Positions 26,346 to 36,187 of a DNA stretch of 38,576 nt are shown here, piece after piece. The position numbers and the translations under genes were made by a program. Each line of letters begins with the position of its first letter. Position 1 is the first letter of the stretch. Location: positions 16,755-55,330 of the forward strand of contig PCCQ01000023.1 of NCBI GenBank assembly GCA_002731795.1, written 5' to 3'. The DNA is from Fidelibacterota bacterium. Lineage in GTDB: Bacteria > Fidelibacterota > Marinisomatia > SCGC-AAA003-L08 > D37C17. The notes under the pieces are model-generated. The model saw only the letters and a list, made by a program, of their open reading frames with translations, was not told the origin of the DNA and made no database searches.

Positions 26346-27246
26346 AGTATTTGACTTCTAAGCCTGGGAATGTATAAAGAGTTGCATTTAATGGGTATTC
26401 ACATATTTCGAATGCACAAATATTATAATATAGATTTTCAGCTTCATTACATTTTTCATCATTTATTTCTATTTTTTCCTCTTCATAATTAAATGTCCAC
26501 AGTCCAACTAAATTACATAGTGATGAATCTTGCATTGTATTAATTAGTTTGTCTGAAGATTCAAAGTGCATATCCATTATTTCATCTGATAGAATATCAT
26601 TCCAAAGTCTTACCTCATCTATATATCCACTCCAGGGGTTACTTACATCATGCTGATTTCCCCTTGCACCAATCAATAAATCAGAACCTTGAATCATAAT
26701 ATCAGCTTTTAAAGATAATATTTTATCACGATCAATATAAAAAAATATACTATCACCATTAGATGTGATTTGTAAAAGGTGGAACTCATCTTCAGAATTA
26801 AAATTTTTATCTTCAAATAATATTTCATTTTCAATATCATTTATGTAAAAACTTAGTAGATTATTTACTGTTGGATCATTTTGGACTGCTAACACAACAA
26901 ATTCATCATTAACTTCAATATCTAAAGTTCCATCCTCATTGCTATCAATTTCATTTTCATCTAGTTCGCCATTACAATTACTATCTTTAAAGTTTTCTGT
27001 TTGTTTGCCTGTTAGGCTAAAAATTGTACCTGCAGAATTTGTATTTTTATTATCACCACTAAAATATATCTCAAATGTGAAATTATCATCGAATACACGG
27101 AGGTCATTGGTACAATTATAGTTTTGATTTGGTATTTGAATCCATCCATTTCCATTGAGATGTACTGATTTATAGTTTTGAATATCAGGAATGAGCATAT
27201 TAGTGCAAGCTGTTAATAAGAGCATAAATATTGATATTAGTATCAT
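26329..27246 (-). CDS. LamG/concanavalin A-like domain lipoprotein
   Basis: Lipobox 'LLTACTN'; 'SVHLNGNGWIQIPN...FTFEIYFSG...GTIFSLTG...GYIDEVRLWNDILSDEIM'. Confidence 0.85.
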   Translation of the reverse strand: MILISIFMLLLTACTNMLIPDIQNYKSVHLNGNGWIQIPNQNYNCTNDLRVFDDNFTFEIYFSGDNKNTNSAGTIFSLTGKQTENFKDSNCNGELDENEIDSNEDGTLDIEVNDEFVVLAVQNDPTVNNLLSFYINDIENEILFEDKNFNSEDEFHLLQITSNGDSIFFYIDRDKILSLKADIMIQGSDLLIGARGNQHDVSNPWSGYIDEVRLWNDILSDEIMDMHFESSDKLINTMQDSSLCNLVGLWTFNYEEEKIEINDEKCNEAENLYYNICAFEICEYPLNATLYTFPGLEVKYSRKGF

Positions 27247-28304
27247 AATCTAGTATCCCCTTCAACTATTTCAGAATAAACTTCTTGGCCATAATTGTTA
27301 AAGGTTTTAATCAAATAGTACCACTTTTTACCTGAACCAATTTCAAATCGATCTTCAAAATAATTTAGATTTTTATTTGTCACTTCAACTAATTTTTGAC
27401 CATTACTAATCAAATCTTGATGAGTACTTAAATTGTCATCATGTCTCCAGATTTCATAAGAGTAAAAATCATTATAATCATAAATGTCCCAATTTAGGAT
27501 TATAACATCTTCAAAATCATTTGAAGCAACTAAATTAAGCTCATGATCGTTTATTGGGTTTATCATTTCTGCTACTGCAGGTTTTATGATGCTATATCTA
27601 TAATTTTCTATTACATCCGAACCTTCTATTTGCATTTTTATACAATAAAAATATTTATAATCAGAAAAAATATTTAGAGTATCAATGAAAGTTGTGCCTA
27701 TATCAGTTGTTTCATACACAATTTCCCATTGCCATTCTTGTTGTTCAGGTAGACCATTTGATGGATTTATTAATAAGTTGGGGATCTCACCGTCCTCTTG
27801 AATAAATGACCTAAATATTATCAAGCCACTAGCATTATTTTGATCATCTATATTCCAACTAAGATTATGTTGCAATGGATCTGTATCAATCAAAATTTCT
27901 GATGCTGGAGATAGCGGTTGAGTAAAAAATTGCATTGTATCTGATGAAATATATGTATCAATATCATCTTTAGTGTAATTTGCAATGACACAGATTTTAA
28001 GGAATGTCCCCGTAGCAAAATCAATAGTGTACGTAGTATCTGATGTATTTGTAAAATCTTCCAAAAGTTTGTCATTCTCAGTAGTAACATCTTTAACATA
28101 ATAGCTTAGAAATGAAGTTGAATCATTTGTAACCCATTTATTCCATTTAATATCTACTTGAGTTATTGATCTTGGCTCACTATTGTTCCAATCAAGATTA
28201 ATTGAATAAGAAATAGTAGGCGTATAATCATTTGAAATTCCAGCTATAGTTTTTTCACCACATCCATATAAAAGAATTAGTATAATGATAGATATTCTTT
28301 TCAT
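27243..28304 (-). CDS. Lipoprotein with fibronectin type III-like domains
   Basis: Lipobox 'ILLYGCGEK'; 'LNWDIYDYNDFYSYEIWRHDDNLSTHQDL...NYFEDRFEIGSGKKWYYLIKTFNNYGQEVYSE' Fn3-like pattern. Confidence 0.75.
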   Translation of the reverse strand: MKRISIIILILLYGCGEKTIAGISNDYTPTISYSINLDWNNSEPRSITQVDIKWNKWVTNDSTSFLSYYVKDVTTENDKLLEDFTNTSDTTYTIDFATGTFLKICVIANYTKDDIDTYISSDTMQFFTQPLSPASEILIDTDPLQHNLSWNIDDQNNASGLIIFRSFIQEDGEIPNLLINPSNGLPEQQEWQWEIVYETTDIGTTFIDTLNIFSDYKYFYCIKMQIEGSDVIENYRYSIIKPAVAEMINPINDHELNLVASNDFEDVIILNWDIYDYNDFYSYEIWRHDDNLSTHQDLISNGQKLVEVTNKNLNYFEDRFEIGSGKKWYYLIKTFNNYGQEVYSEIVEGDTRL

Positions 28305-30058
28305 GCTATAGAGCTTTTTATTGAATTCATTTTATTTTGAATTTCTGAAATTTTCAAGATTAAATTTGAATCCTCTTTGAATGAATCCTCTGCATTTTTC
28401 AGCTTATTTCTATAATGTTCCAGCTGTTTTTTAAGATATATATGTTCAATCCTCCTAATACAGTTTTTGGCCATAAGAATTGAAGGTGTCATTTTATCAA
28501 CTTCAAATACTATGCTAGCAAGTTTTTTATGATCTTCTTTTGAGTCAAGTTGATCTAATATAATACTAGCATCTGGTTCAAATTCTGAATTTAAGTGGAC
28601 AAATAATTGCTTGTAGATACGTTTTGATTGCTCACCTCTCATCCAGTTAAGATTAAAATTATTATATATTTCATGTCGTATTTTTTTATCTTTTGAAAAA
28701 CAAAGCATAAGTAAATCGTCTTCAAGTGATAAATGTTCAAGAGCAACATTAGTCTCAGTTTTTTTATATTGATCGCGTTTTTCTTTTTTAATTATAATGT
28801 TTGAGAAATTATTTTTAATGCTTTCAAATGAAATTCCTGTACATTTAGCTAGAAGTTTTAAATTAATTTCTAATATAACATCGTCATTGATTTGAGCTAA
28901 TTCAAGTAATGTTTCATTTATAAAATCTGCAACATTTTCATTTGGGCCATTTTTAAATTTATTATAACTAAATTCGATAACTGATAAAGCATTCTTTGCA
29001 GAATCCATAAAAGGCTCAGCGCCCTCTTTTAAAACCCAATCATCAGGATCTAAACCATCTGGAATCTTTATGATAGATGGCTTAAGACCATTTTTTAATA
29101 AAACATATGAGGCTTTAATTGCTGCTGATATACCTGCGCTATCACCATCATAAGCAATTAAGACATTCTTGGTCAATCGCTTTAAAAGATGAGCATGCCC
29201 ATCTGTAAATGCAGTTCCTGAAACAGCTACGATATTTTTAATCCCAGACTGATAAAGTTGAAGAAAATCTATATACCCTTCTACTATAATAGCGCTATCT
29301 TGTTTTGAAATTTCATTTTTTGTTAAATGCAAACCGTATAAAGTTTTACTTTTATTGTAAACCTGGGTTTCAGGAGAATTGATATATTTAGCATTCTCAT
29401 TTTTATCGATTGCTCTACCTGCAAATCCTATAACTTTACCAGTTATATTAAAGAGGCTAAACATGATTCTATTCCTAAATCTATCAATATATCCATATTT
29501 AGTATCTACAAAAAGGCCACTAGATAGCATTGATTTTGAATTATATTTTCCTTGAAAGGATTTTAGGACAAAGTCTTTTTTTGTACTACTTAATCCTAAA
29601 CCAAATTTTTTGATAGTATCTTCAGTTAATCCTCTATTGGTTAAATGTGATAAAATTGATTTATTTTGTTCATTAAATAGATTTTGTTGATATATTTGCA
29701 GCGTATTTTGGTTCATCTCATGGATATTGGCAGTTATATCTTGCCCCTTCGAAATTGTATGGGTTTCTTCAATTTCAACTCCGTATTGGTCTGCTAAATA
29801 TTTTATGCTTTCTACAAAATCAAGTTTTTCAATTTCCATTACAAAGTCAATGGAGCTTCCTCCGGCACCACAGCCAAAACATTTGAAAATTTGTTTATCT
29901 GGATTTACTGAAAATGATGGTGTTTTTTCATTATGAAATGGGCAAAGTCCAAAAAAATTTCTTCCTCTTTTTTTTAATTCAACATAGGAAGAAATAATAT
30001 CTATAATATCCGCCCGATTACGAATTTGCTCTATACTCTGTTCTGAAATTTTAGCCAT
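28301..30058 (-). CDS. dnaG: DNA primase
   Basis: CHC2 zinc finger 'GLCPFHNEKTPSFSVNPDKQIFKCFGCGAGGSSIDFVM'; Toprim 'AIIVEGYIDFLQLYQSGIKNIVAVSGTAFT...VLIAYDGDSAG'. Start placed at internal Met (MAKISEQSIEQI). Confidence 0.97.
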   Translation of the reverse strand: MAKISEQSIEQIRNRADIIDIISSYVELKKRGRNFFGLCPFHNEKTPSFSVNPDKQIFKCFGCGAGGSSIDFVMEIEKLDFVESIKYLADQYGVEIEETHTISKGQDITANIHEMNQNTLQIYQQNLFNEQNKSILSHLTNRGLTEDTIKKFGLGLSSTKKDFVLKSFQGKYNSKSMLSSGLFVDTKYGYIDRFRNRIMFSLFNITGKVIGFAGRAIDKNENAKYINSPETQVYNKSKTLYGLHLTKNEISKQDSAIIVEGYIDFLQLYQSGIKNIVAVSGTAFTDGHAHLLKRLTKNVLIAYDGDSAGISAAIKASYVLLKNGLKPSIIKIPDGLDPDDWVLKEGAEPFMDSAKNALSVIEFSYNKFKNGPNENVADFINETLLELAQINDDVILEINLKLLAKCTGISFESIKNNFSNIIIKKEKRDQYKKTETNVALEHLSLEDDLLMLCFSKDKKIRHEIYNNFNLNWMRGEQSKRIYKQLFVHLNSEFEPDASIILDQLDSKEDHKKLASIVFEVDKMTPSILMAKNCIRRIEHIYLKKQLEHYRNKLKNAEDSFKEDSNLILKISEIQNKMNSIKSSIA

Positions 30059-30073
30059 ATTTAAAAAATACAA

Positions 30074-32419
30074 TCATTTTTTTGAAAATTCTACAATTGT
30101 TATTCCGCTACCTCCTTGATTTAAAGGCGCAAATGAAAATTTAATTTTATAATTAGAAGTTTTTAGGTACTTATGAATTCCAGTTTGTAATGCGCCTGTA
30201 CCCTTTCCATGTAATATTTCAATGTAATCAATATTAGATAATATTGATTTATCCATAAAAGTTTCAAGTTTTTCAATTGCAGGATTAAGTCTTAATCCTC
30301 TTAAATCAATCCTGTAGCTATTTAAAGTCTCAATATGATTATAGTTGATAGATGTTTTATTTTTCTTGATTTTTACATTTTTTGAAAGATTTAAAAGGTC
30401 GATATTTGTTGATAATTTTTTCCCATTTATTTCAATAACTGCTTTGTTATTTTTACTATTGAGGCTAATAATTATACCAGAATCATTTAAATTATCAATA
30501 TACACATTATCGCCAATCTTAAGTTTTGTTGCTTTTTTATTTTTTTTACTTTCTTCATTAATAACTAAAGAATTAATTGAATCTTCAATAAAATGTTGTG
30601 CTTTTTTAATTGATGATTTGTCTGCCTTATTTTTTTTGATTTCATAAACTAAATTTTCAAGCTTTTTTCTATATCCTAAAATTTCATTCATCAATTCTGA
30701 CTCACGATTTTTAGATATTATTTTTTTATTTTCTGATAGTTCTTTTTCTAACTGATTTAATTTTAATTCTTTATCTTCTAGATTAGCTTTTAATGAATTT
30801 GCATATATTAACTTTTCTTCTAACTCTCTTTTCTCATTATTAATTGAGCCTAGTAATTTTTCCAATTGAAATGATTTATTTGATAAATTATTAGTCGCAT
30901 CTAATATAATATCACTTTCAAGGCCCATTCTTTGTGCGATTTCTATCCCATAGCTTGATCCAGGGATTCCCATTCTAAAAATAAATGTAGGTTTAATATT
31001 TTTATCATCAAATTCCATGCTCGCATTTTTTGCATCCAAATTCTCATCTGCCCAGATTTTTATGGGCGTTAAATGGGTTGTACATAAGTTAAATGATTTA
31101 TTAGTTCTCAATCTATTAAGAACTGAAATTGACAAAGATGCACCGATTTCAGGGTCAGTCCCTGTTCCCATTTCATCAATAAGTACTAATGAGTTTTTAT
31201 TTGAAGTTTTAGTGATTTCAGATATTTTTTTCATATGAGCTGAAAAAGTGGAAAGGTCATCATCTAATGATTGTTTGTCACCGATGTCAGATAAAAATAT
31301 ATTAAAAATAGGTACGACTGCAACTTTAGCTGGAATGTGAATTCCACTTTGAGCCATAATACTATACAATCCAATAGATTTAATCACTATTGTTTTACCG
31401 CCTGAATTAGGACCTGAAATAATTATAGTTTTGTGATGATTTGAAGAAAAATTTAGTGGTATATATTTCTTTTTTGTTAATGTAAATAATGGATTAATTG
31501 CATCCTTTAAATTAAATTGATTACAAAATTTAGGAGTTATTGAATTCAAATTAATCGCTAATAGTGATTTTGTGTAGTGAACATCATAATAAATTATTTT
31601 ATTATTAATATTATTAATTAAATTTTTTTGGATAGCGATTTTTGAAGTTAGTTCTTTTAGAATTTTTCTTATTTCTTTTTCTTTACTTATTAAAAATTCA
31701 TTGAGTTCATTGTTGAGTTCAAGCAATGAAAATGGTTGCATGAAAGATGTTTGTCCAGTTGCTGAATAGCTATCAACAATACCTTTTACTTTATTTTTAT
31801 ATGAAGATATGATAGGAAGAGTAGCTTTCTCAGCTTTGTATATAATCTTATTATCTTTAAGGTAGCCTAGATTACTATATTTTTTAAACTCTACTTGTAT
31901 TTTCTTTTCAATATTCTTGTTAATGTTATTAATTGATTGATTAATCTTTTTAAGATTTTTAGATGCATTATCTTTTATGTTTCCATTTTCATCAAAAACA
32001 TTATTTATTGTATTAATTACCAAATTTATTTCTTTATAGTTTTTTATTAATTGGGCCCAAAGTTCAAAATGCTTGCCCTTTATTTTTTTATTTAATAAAA
32101 AATAATATTCAAACAATCTTCGAATTTCAATGACTTCTGCAGCTTGAAGTGTATATTCTTTAACGTCAAGCAGTTGAATAATTTTAGTCATAGATTGAAT
32201 TTTAATATGTGGAAGATTGTCTTTTCGTTGAATTGATGCTATTATTTCATCAGTATGTTGAAACTCTGAATTCAATAAATTTTTATCATTAGATGGACTT
32301 AGATTTAAGAAGTAATCTTTATTTTCAATACATTGTGAATTAGTAGATAACCATTCTTTTATTACTTGAAATCCAACATCATTAGTAAATGAATTATCAA
32401 AATATATTTCATTCTCCAT
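30074..32419 (-). CDS. mutS2: MutS2 (ATPase with C-terminal Smr domain)
   Basis: Walker A 'ISGPNSGGKTIVIKSIGL', 'LVLIDEMGTGTDPEIGASLSISVLNRL', Smr domain 'IDLRGLRLNPAIEKLETFMDKSILSNIDYIEILHGKGTGALQTGIHKYL'. Confidence 0.95.
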   Translation of the reverse strand: MENEIYFDNSFTNDVGFQVIKEWLSTNSQCIENKDYFLNLSPSNDKNLLNSEFQHTDEIIASIQRKDNLPHIKIQSMTKIIQLLDVKEYTLQAAEVIEIRRLFEYYFLLNKKIKGKHFELWAQLIKNYKEINLVINTINNVFDENGNIKDNASKNLKKINQSINNINKNIEKKIQVEFKKYSNLGYLKDNKIIYKAEKATLPIISSYKNKVKGIVDSYSATGQTSFMQPFSLLELNNELNEFLISKEKEIRKILKELTSKIAIQKNLINNINNKIIYYDVHYTKSLLAINLNSITPKFCNQFNLKDAINPLFTLTKKKYIPLNFSSNHHKTIIISGPNSGGKTIVIKSIGLYSIMAQSGIHIPAKVAVVPIFNIFLSDIGDKQSLDDDLSTFSAHMKKISEITKTSNKNSLVLIDEMGTGTDPEIGASLSISVLNRLRTNKSFNLCTTHLTPIKIWADENLDAKNASMEFDDKNIKPTFIFRMGIPGSSYGIEIAQRMGLESDIILDATNNLSNKSFQLEKLLGSINNEKRELEEKLIYANSLKANLEDKELKLNQLEKELSENKKIISKNRESELMNEILGYRKKLENLVYEIKKNKADKSSIKKAQHFIEDSINSLVINEESKKNKKATKLKIGDNVYIDNLNDSGIIISLNSKNNKAVIEINGKKLSTNIDLLNLSKNVKIKKNKTSINYNHIETLNSYRIDLRGLRLNPAIEKLETFMDKSILSNIDYIEILHGKGTGALQTGIHKYLKTSNYKIKFSFAPLNQGGSGITIVEFSKK

Positions 32420-32882
32420 AATCTACAAGTACAGTTTTGGTTATGTATATACTATTAAATAACGCTGACTTCTTAAGTCTTTCAGTAGTATTATCATTTA
32501 TTTTAAAGCTATAGAAAATAATCGATATAAAAATTGATATAAAAATTATTCCATTTATAAGCCCAACTATTATTCCAAGGGTAGAGTCTATAAGTTTATT
32601 TTTATGAAGATTCTCTAGATTTGATTGTATAAAATTAAAAATAAATCTTAAAACAAAATAGATTATGGTAATAGACATAAAATAAACTATTGGTTTTGTT
32701 TGTGCTGATAAACCAATGTATGGAATGAAGAAAATTATTAGCTCTATAAAAATCACTTTCGTAATTAGGATAGAAAGCAGTATTGAAAGTAGCTTATTAA
32801 ATTGCATATTGAATCCACTATATTTACCAAAAAGCCCTGCAGTTAGAATTGAAGCGGTTAGTATGATATCCAGAGGATTCAA
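32409..32882 (-). CDS. CvpA family membrane protein
   Basis: 'MNPLDIILTASILTAGLFGKYSGFNMQFNKLLSILLSI' plus four hydrophobic segments and 'DSTLGIIVGLINGIIFISI'; conserved position upstream of mutS2. Confidence 0.85.
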   Translation of the reverse strand: MNPLDIILTASILTAGLFGKYSGFNMQFNKLLSILLSILITKVIFIELIIFFIPYIGLSAQTKPIVYFMSITIIYFVLRFIFNFIQSNLENLHKNKLIDSTLGIIVGLINGIIFISIFISIIFYSFKINDNTTERLKKSALFNSIYITKTVLVDYGE

Positions 32883-33316
32883 GATAATTTATCTTTCACT
32901 ATTTTGCTTATAAGAGCACCATCTCCTCGACCTTCCATCTTAGCTATTGACATGCCCATAACTTTTCCCATATCACTCATTGATGTTGCATTAATACTAT
33001 TAATAACCTCATCTATAATTATTGACATTTCAGCTTCTGATAAAGGTGTGGGTAAAAATTCATTAAGGATATCAAGTTCTTCTTGTTCTTTATCTGCTAA
33101 ATCTTTCCTATTACCTTTAGTGAATTGGGAGATTGATTCTTTTAACTGTTTTCCCATACTTTGAAGAACTTTCAAAGATTCTGCATCGGAAAGATTTTCC
33201 TTCTTCTCAATTTCTTTTGCCTTAAGTTTTGCAATAATGTTTCTTAACGCCGTAATCCTATTTTTATCTTTATTCACCATTGCATTTTTTAGGTGCACTT
33301 TAATATTATCAATCAT
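32879..33316 (-). CDS. GatB/YqeY domain protein
   Basis: 'LKNAMVNKDKNRITALRNIIAKLKAKEIEKK', 'EQEELDILNEFLPTPLSEAEMSIIIDEVI', 'MGKVMGMSIAKMEGRGDGALISKIVKDKL'. Confidence 0.95.
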   Translation of the reverse strand: MIDNIKVHLKNAMVNKDKNRITALRNIIAKLKAKEIEKKENLSDAESLKVLQSMGKQLKESISQFTKGNRKDLADKEQEELDILNEFLPTPLSEAEMSIIIDEVINSINATSMSDMGKVMGMSIAKMEGRGDGALISKIVKDKLS

Positions 33317-33407
33317 ATTTTCTCCATTAATTTAAAATTATAGTTCTGATAAGATAAAAAAACAATATAAATTACAATGCAATAAATAAATAAATAATAA
33401 GGATTAT

Positions 33408-34124
33408 ATGGATCAAGAACTAAAAAAATTGATTTCCTTACAGCACGTTGACAATGAAATCCAAGAGATTGTATCTTTGTCTGGAGATTTGCCTAATCGA
33501 GTCGATAAAAAAGAAGCTCAATTGAATGATATCAAATCTAAATTAGAAACTACAAATCAAAAGATAGCTGATTTAGAGAAAGATAGCAGAAAAATATCTA
33601 GTGAAATTGAAGATAGTCAATCAAAGCTAGATAAATATAAAGATCAGTTATTTTTAGTAAAAACAAATAAAGAGTATGATGCTCTTAATAGTGAGATTGA
33701 TCACCTCAAATCTGTATTATCTGATTCTGAGGATTTAGCGCTAAAAATGCAGTCAGATCTTGAATCAGAAGGTGAAATCAAAAAAGTTAGTGAAGTTGAA
33801 ATTGAAGAAATTGCTACATCTTTAGAAACTGATAAAAAAAATCTAGATAATTCTCTTTCTGAATCAAAAGATCAACTGGAAGAGTTGAATAATAGTAGAG
33901 AGGCAATTCTTAAGGACATAAGCAATAATCTTTTAGCTAAATATAATCAATTACAGAATACTAGGGGAGCTGGTGTAGCAGCATTAAATGGTAATTGTTG
34001 TGGAGCATGTTATAGTACTCTTCCACCTCAAATGGTTATTGAAATTCAATCAAATGAAATAATTCATACCTGCCCATCATGCTCCGTATTTTTGTTCTCC
34101 GAAGAACAAAATATTGAAGAATAA
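33408..34124 (+). CDS. Coiled-coil protein with C-terminal C4 zinc ribbon (zf-RING_7-like)
   Basis: Long charged coiled coil, then 'NCCGACYSTLPPQMVIEIQSNEIIHTCPSCSVFLF'. Confidence 0.9.
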   Translation: MDQELKKLISLQHVDNEIQEIVSLSGDLPNRVDKKEAQLNDIKSKLETTNQKIADLEKDSRKISSEIEDSQSKLDKYKDQLFLVKTNKEYDALNSEIDHLKSVLSDSEDLALKMQSDLESEGEIKKVSEVEIEEIATSLETDKKNLDNSLSESKDQLEELNNSREAILKDISNNLLAKYNQLQNTRGAGVAALNGNCCGACYSTLPPQMVIEIQSNEIIHTCPSCSVFLFSEEQNIEE

Positions 34125-34129
34125 AATTT

Positions 34130-34463
34130 AGGCTAGCTGGATGATCGCTCTTAATTTAAGAGAGGAAAGTCCGAACTCCGCAGGATAGGGTGCCTCCTAA
34201 CGGGAGGACTCATTAAGAGATGGAAAGTGCAACAGAAAGTAAACCGCCTTTTTAAGGTAAGGGTGAAACGGTAGTGTAAGAGACTACCAGAAAGGCTTGA
34301 GAAAGCTTTTGCTATGCAAACCCCACCTGGAGAAAGATCAAATAACTTTGTGTTATCCGCACATAAAAGTGGGTAGATCGCTCGAGCCTATTAGTGATAA
34401 TAGGCCTAGATGAATGGTCATCGTTCAGTTTACTGAATACAGAATTCGGCTTATAGGCTAGCC
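34130..34463 (+). ncRNA. rnpB: RNase P RNA, bacterial class A-like
   Basis: 'GAGGAAAGTCCGAACTCCGCAGGATAGGGTGCC', 'GCAACAGAAAGTAAACCGCC', 'AAGGTAAGGGTGAAACGGTAGTGTAAGAGACTACCAG', 'GCAAACCCCACCTGGAG', 'ACAGAATTCGGCTTATAGGCTAGCC'. Termini pair (GGCTAGC/GCTAGCC). CCGAA...TTCGG replaces CCGGG...CCCGG as a compensated pair. Confidence 0.97.
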
Positions 34464-34474
34464 TTATATTTTCT

Positions 34475-36187
34475 ATGAATAATTCAAATTGGCATATAGA
34501 AGACTTTGATTTAAAACTTGTAAAGCAAATTGCAGAAGAGTTTAGTCTTCCACAATCAATTGCAAAAATTATGTCTTTACGTGGAATTATCGATAGAGAT
34601 ATCAGTTCAAATTTTTTCTATCCCAATAAACAAAAACTTCATAACCCTTATTTGCTCAAAGATATGGATAAAGCAGTTGATGCTCTTATTAAACATATAA
34701 ACGAAAAGAAAAAAATAATGATCTATGGTGACTATGATGTTGACGGAGTATCATCTACTTCTATGTTGTATAAATTTTTCAAATCTATAGATCTTGATGT
34801 TAGTTATTATATTCCTCATAGAGATATTGATGGATACGGTTTATCGAATAGAGGTATTGATTTTGCTAAAAGTATTGGTGCGTCTCTTATTATTACTTGT
34901 GATTGTGGAATTAATGCTTTTTCACAAATTGAATATGCTAAAAATATAGAAATAAATGTTATCGTAACAGATCACCATAAACCTGAAGATAGTATTCCTG
35001 AATGTTTAGCCGTTGTTAATCCAAATAGAACAGATTGCTCATATCCTTTTAAAGGACTGTGTGGGGCTGGGGTAGCATTTAAACTTGCTATTGCTATTGC
35101 TGATAAACTATCTATTGATTTAGAGAAAGTATGGAAGTATGCTGATCTTGTTACTCTTGGTATTGCTGCAGATATTGTTCCCATGATTGATGAAAATAGA
35201 ATTATTTCACACTTTGGCTTACAACAAATAAGACAGGGCGATAATCTTGGCGTTAGATTACTGATTGAAAGTTCTAAAATCAATATAGATAAAATTGGTA
35301 TTGGGCAGATAACATTTTGGGTAACTCCTAAGATTAATGCCGCAGGTAGACTTGGGGATGCAGCAAGAGCTGTAAAATTATTAACAACAAATAACCCTAT
35401 CAAGGCAGGAGAAATTTCTAACGATCTTAATAAAGAAAATGAAAAAAGAAAATTAATTACTATTAATATGGAAAATGAGTCCCTTTCAATGGTTGATAAT
35501 AACTCTGATTATGATGATAAATATGGTATCGTACTTTATAAAGAAAATTGGCATGCAGGGGTTATTGGTATTGTAGCTTCAAGAATTAAAGAAATTTATA
35601 ACAAACCTACTATTATTATTGGAGTTGATGATAGCATAGGTAAAGGATCATGTAGGAGTATACCTCAACTCGATATGGTACAAGCGCTTGATTATTGTAG
35701 TAGTATGTTAGACGGTTATGGCGGCCATCCCATGGCTGCTGGACTTACAATTGATGAAAAGAATCTAGAAAAGTTTTCAATACTTTTTGATGAATATTGT
35801 AAATTAAATTTGACTCAAGATGATTTCATACCAACTATAAAAATTGATTCTGAGATTATGCTTTCTGATATAAATGGAAGAATGATTAATTTTTTAAAAT
35901 ATTTAGAGCCATATGGACCTAAAAATCCTAAGCCAAAATTCATTTCTAGAGAGTTAAAAGTTGATGGTATTCCAAAAGTAATAGGAAAAGATCAAACTAC
36001 AGTAAAATTTAAAGTTAAACAAAATAAGAGTATATATGATGCAATTGGATTTAGAATGATTGATGATTATGAAAAATTAATTTCTGGGAAGCCAATTGAT
36101 ATTGTTTATAATATTTCAGAGAATCATTGGAATGGAAAAACCTCTTTACAATTAGATATAAAAGCAATAAGATATTCATATGAATAA
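34475..36187 (+). CDS. recJ: Single-stranded-DNA-specific exonuclease RecJ
   Basis: DHH motifs 'IMIYGDYDVDGVSSTSML', 'VIVTDHHKPEDSIPECLAVVNPNRTDCSYPFKGLCGAGVAFKL'; DHHA1 'GYGGHPMAAGLTI'. Confidence 0.97.
   Translation: MNNSNWHIEDFDLKLVKQIAEEFSLPQSIAKIMSLRGIIDRDISSNFFYPNKQKLHNPYLLKDMDKAVDALIKHINEKKKIMIYGDYDVDGVSSTSMLYKFFKSIDLDVSYYIPHRDIDGYGLSNRGIDFAKSIGASLIITCDCGINAFSQIEYAKNIEINVIVTDHHKPEDSIPECLAVVNPNRTDCSYPFKGLCGAGVAFKLAIAIADKLSIDLEKVWKYADLVTLGIAADIVPMIDENRIISHFGLQQIRQGDNLGVRLLIESSKINIDKIGIGQITFWVTPKINAAGRLGDAARAVKLLTTNNPIKAGEISNDLNKENEKRKLITINMENESLSMVDNNSDYDDKYGIVLYKENWHAGVIGIVASRIKEIYNKPTIIIGVDDSIGKGSCRSIPQLDMVQALDYCSSMLDGYGGHPMAAGLTIDEKNLEKFSILFDEYCKLNLTQDDFIPTIKIDSEIMLSDINGRMINFLKYLEPYGPKNPKPKFISRELKVDGIPKVIGKDQTTVKFKVKQNKSIYDAIGFRMIDDYEKLISGKPIDIVYNISENHWNGKTSLQLDIKAIRYSYE

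Noticed and set aside
33379-33400. Short AATA/AAAT tandem repeat (aataaataaataaataataa) upstream of the Zn-ribbon gene
   Set aside because: Simple AT-rich repeat expected in a low-GC genome; no further evidence of function.
34130-34463. Altered P4-region pairing in RNase P RNA (CCGAA/TTCGG instead of CCGGG/CCCGG)
   Set aside because: Compensated on both strands and within normal bacterial variation; supports the rnpB call but is not a novelty.
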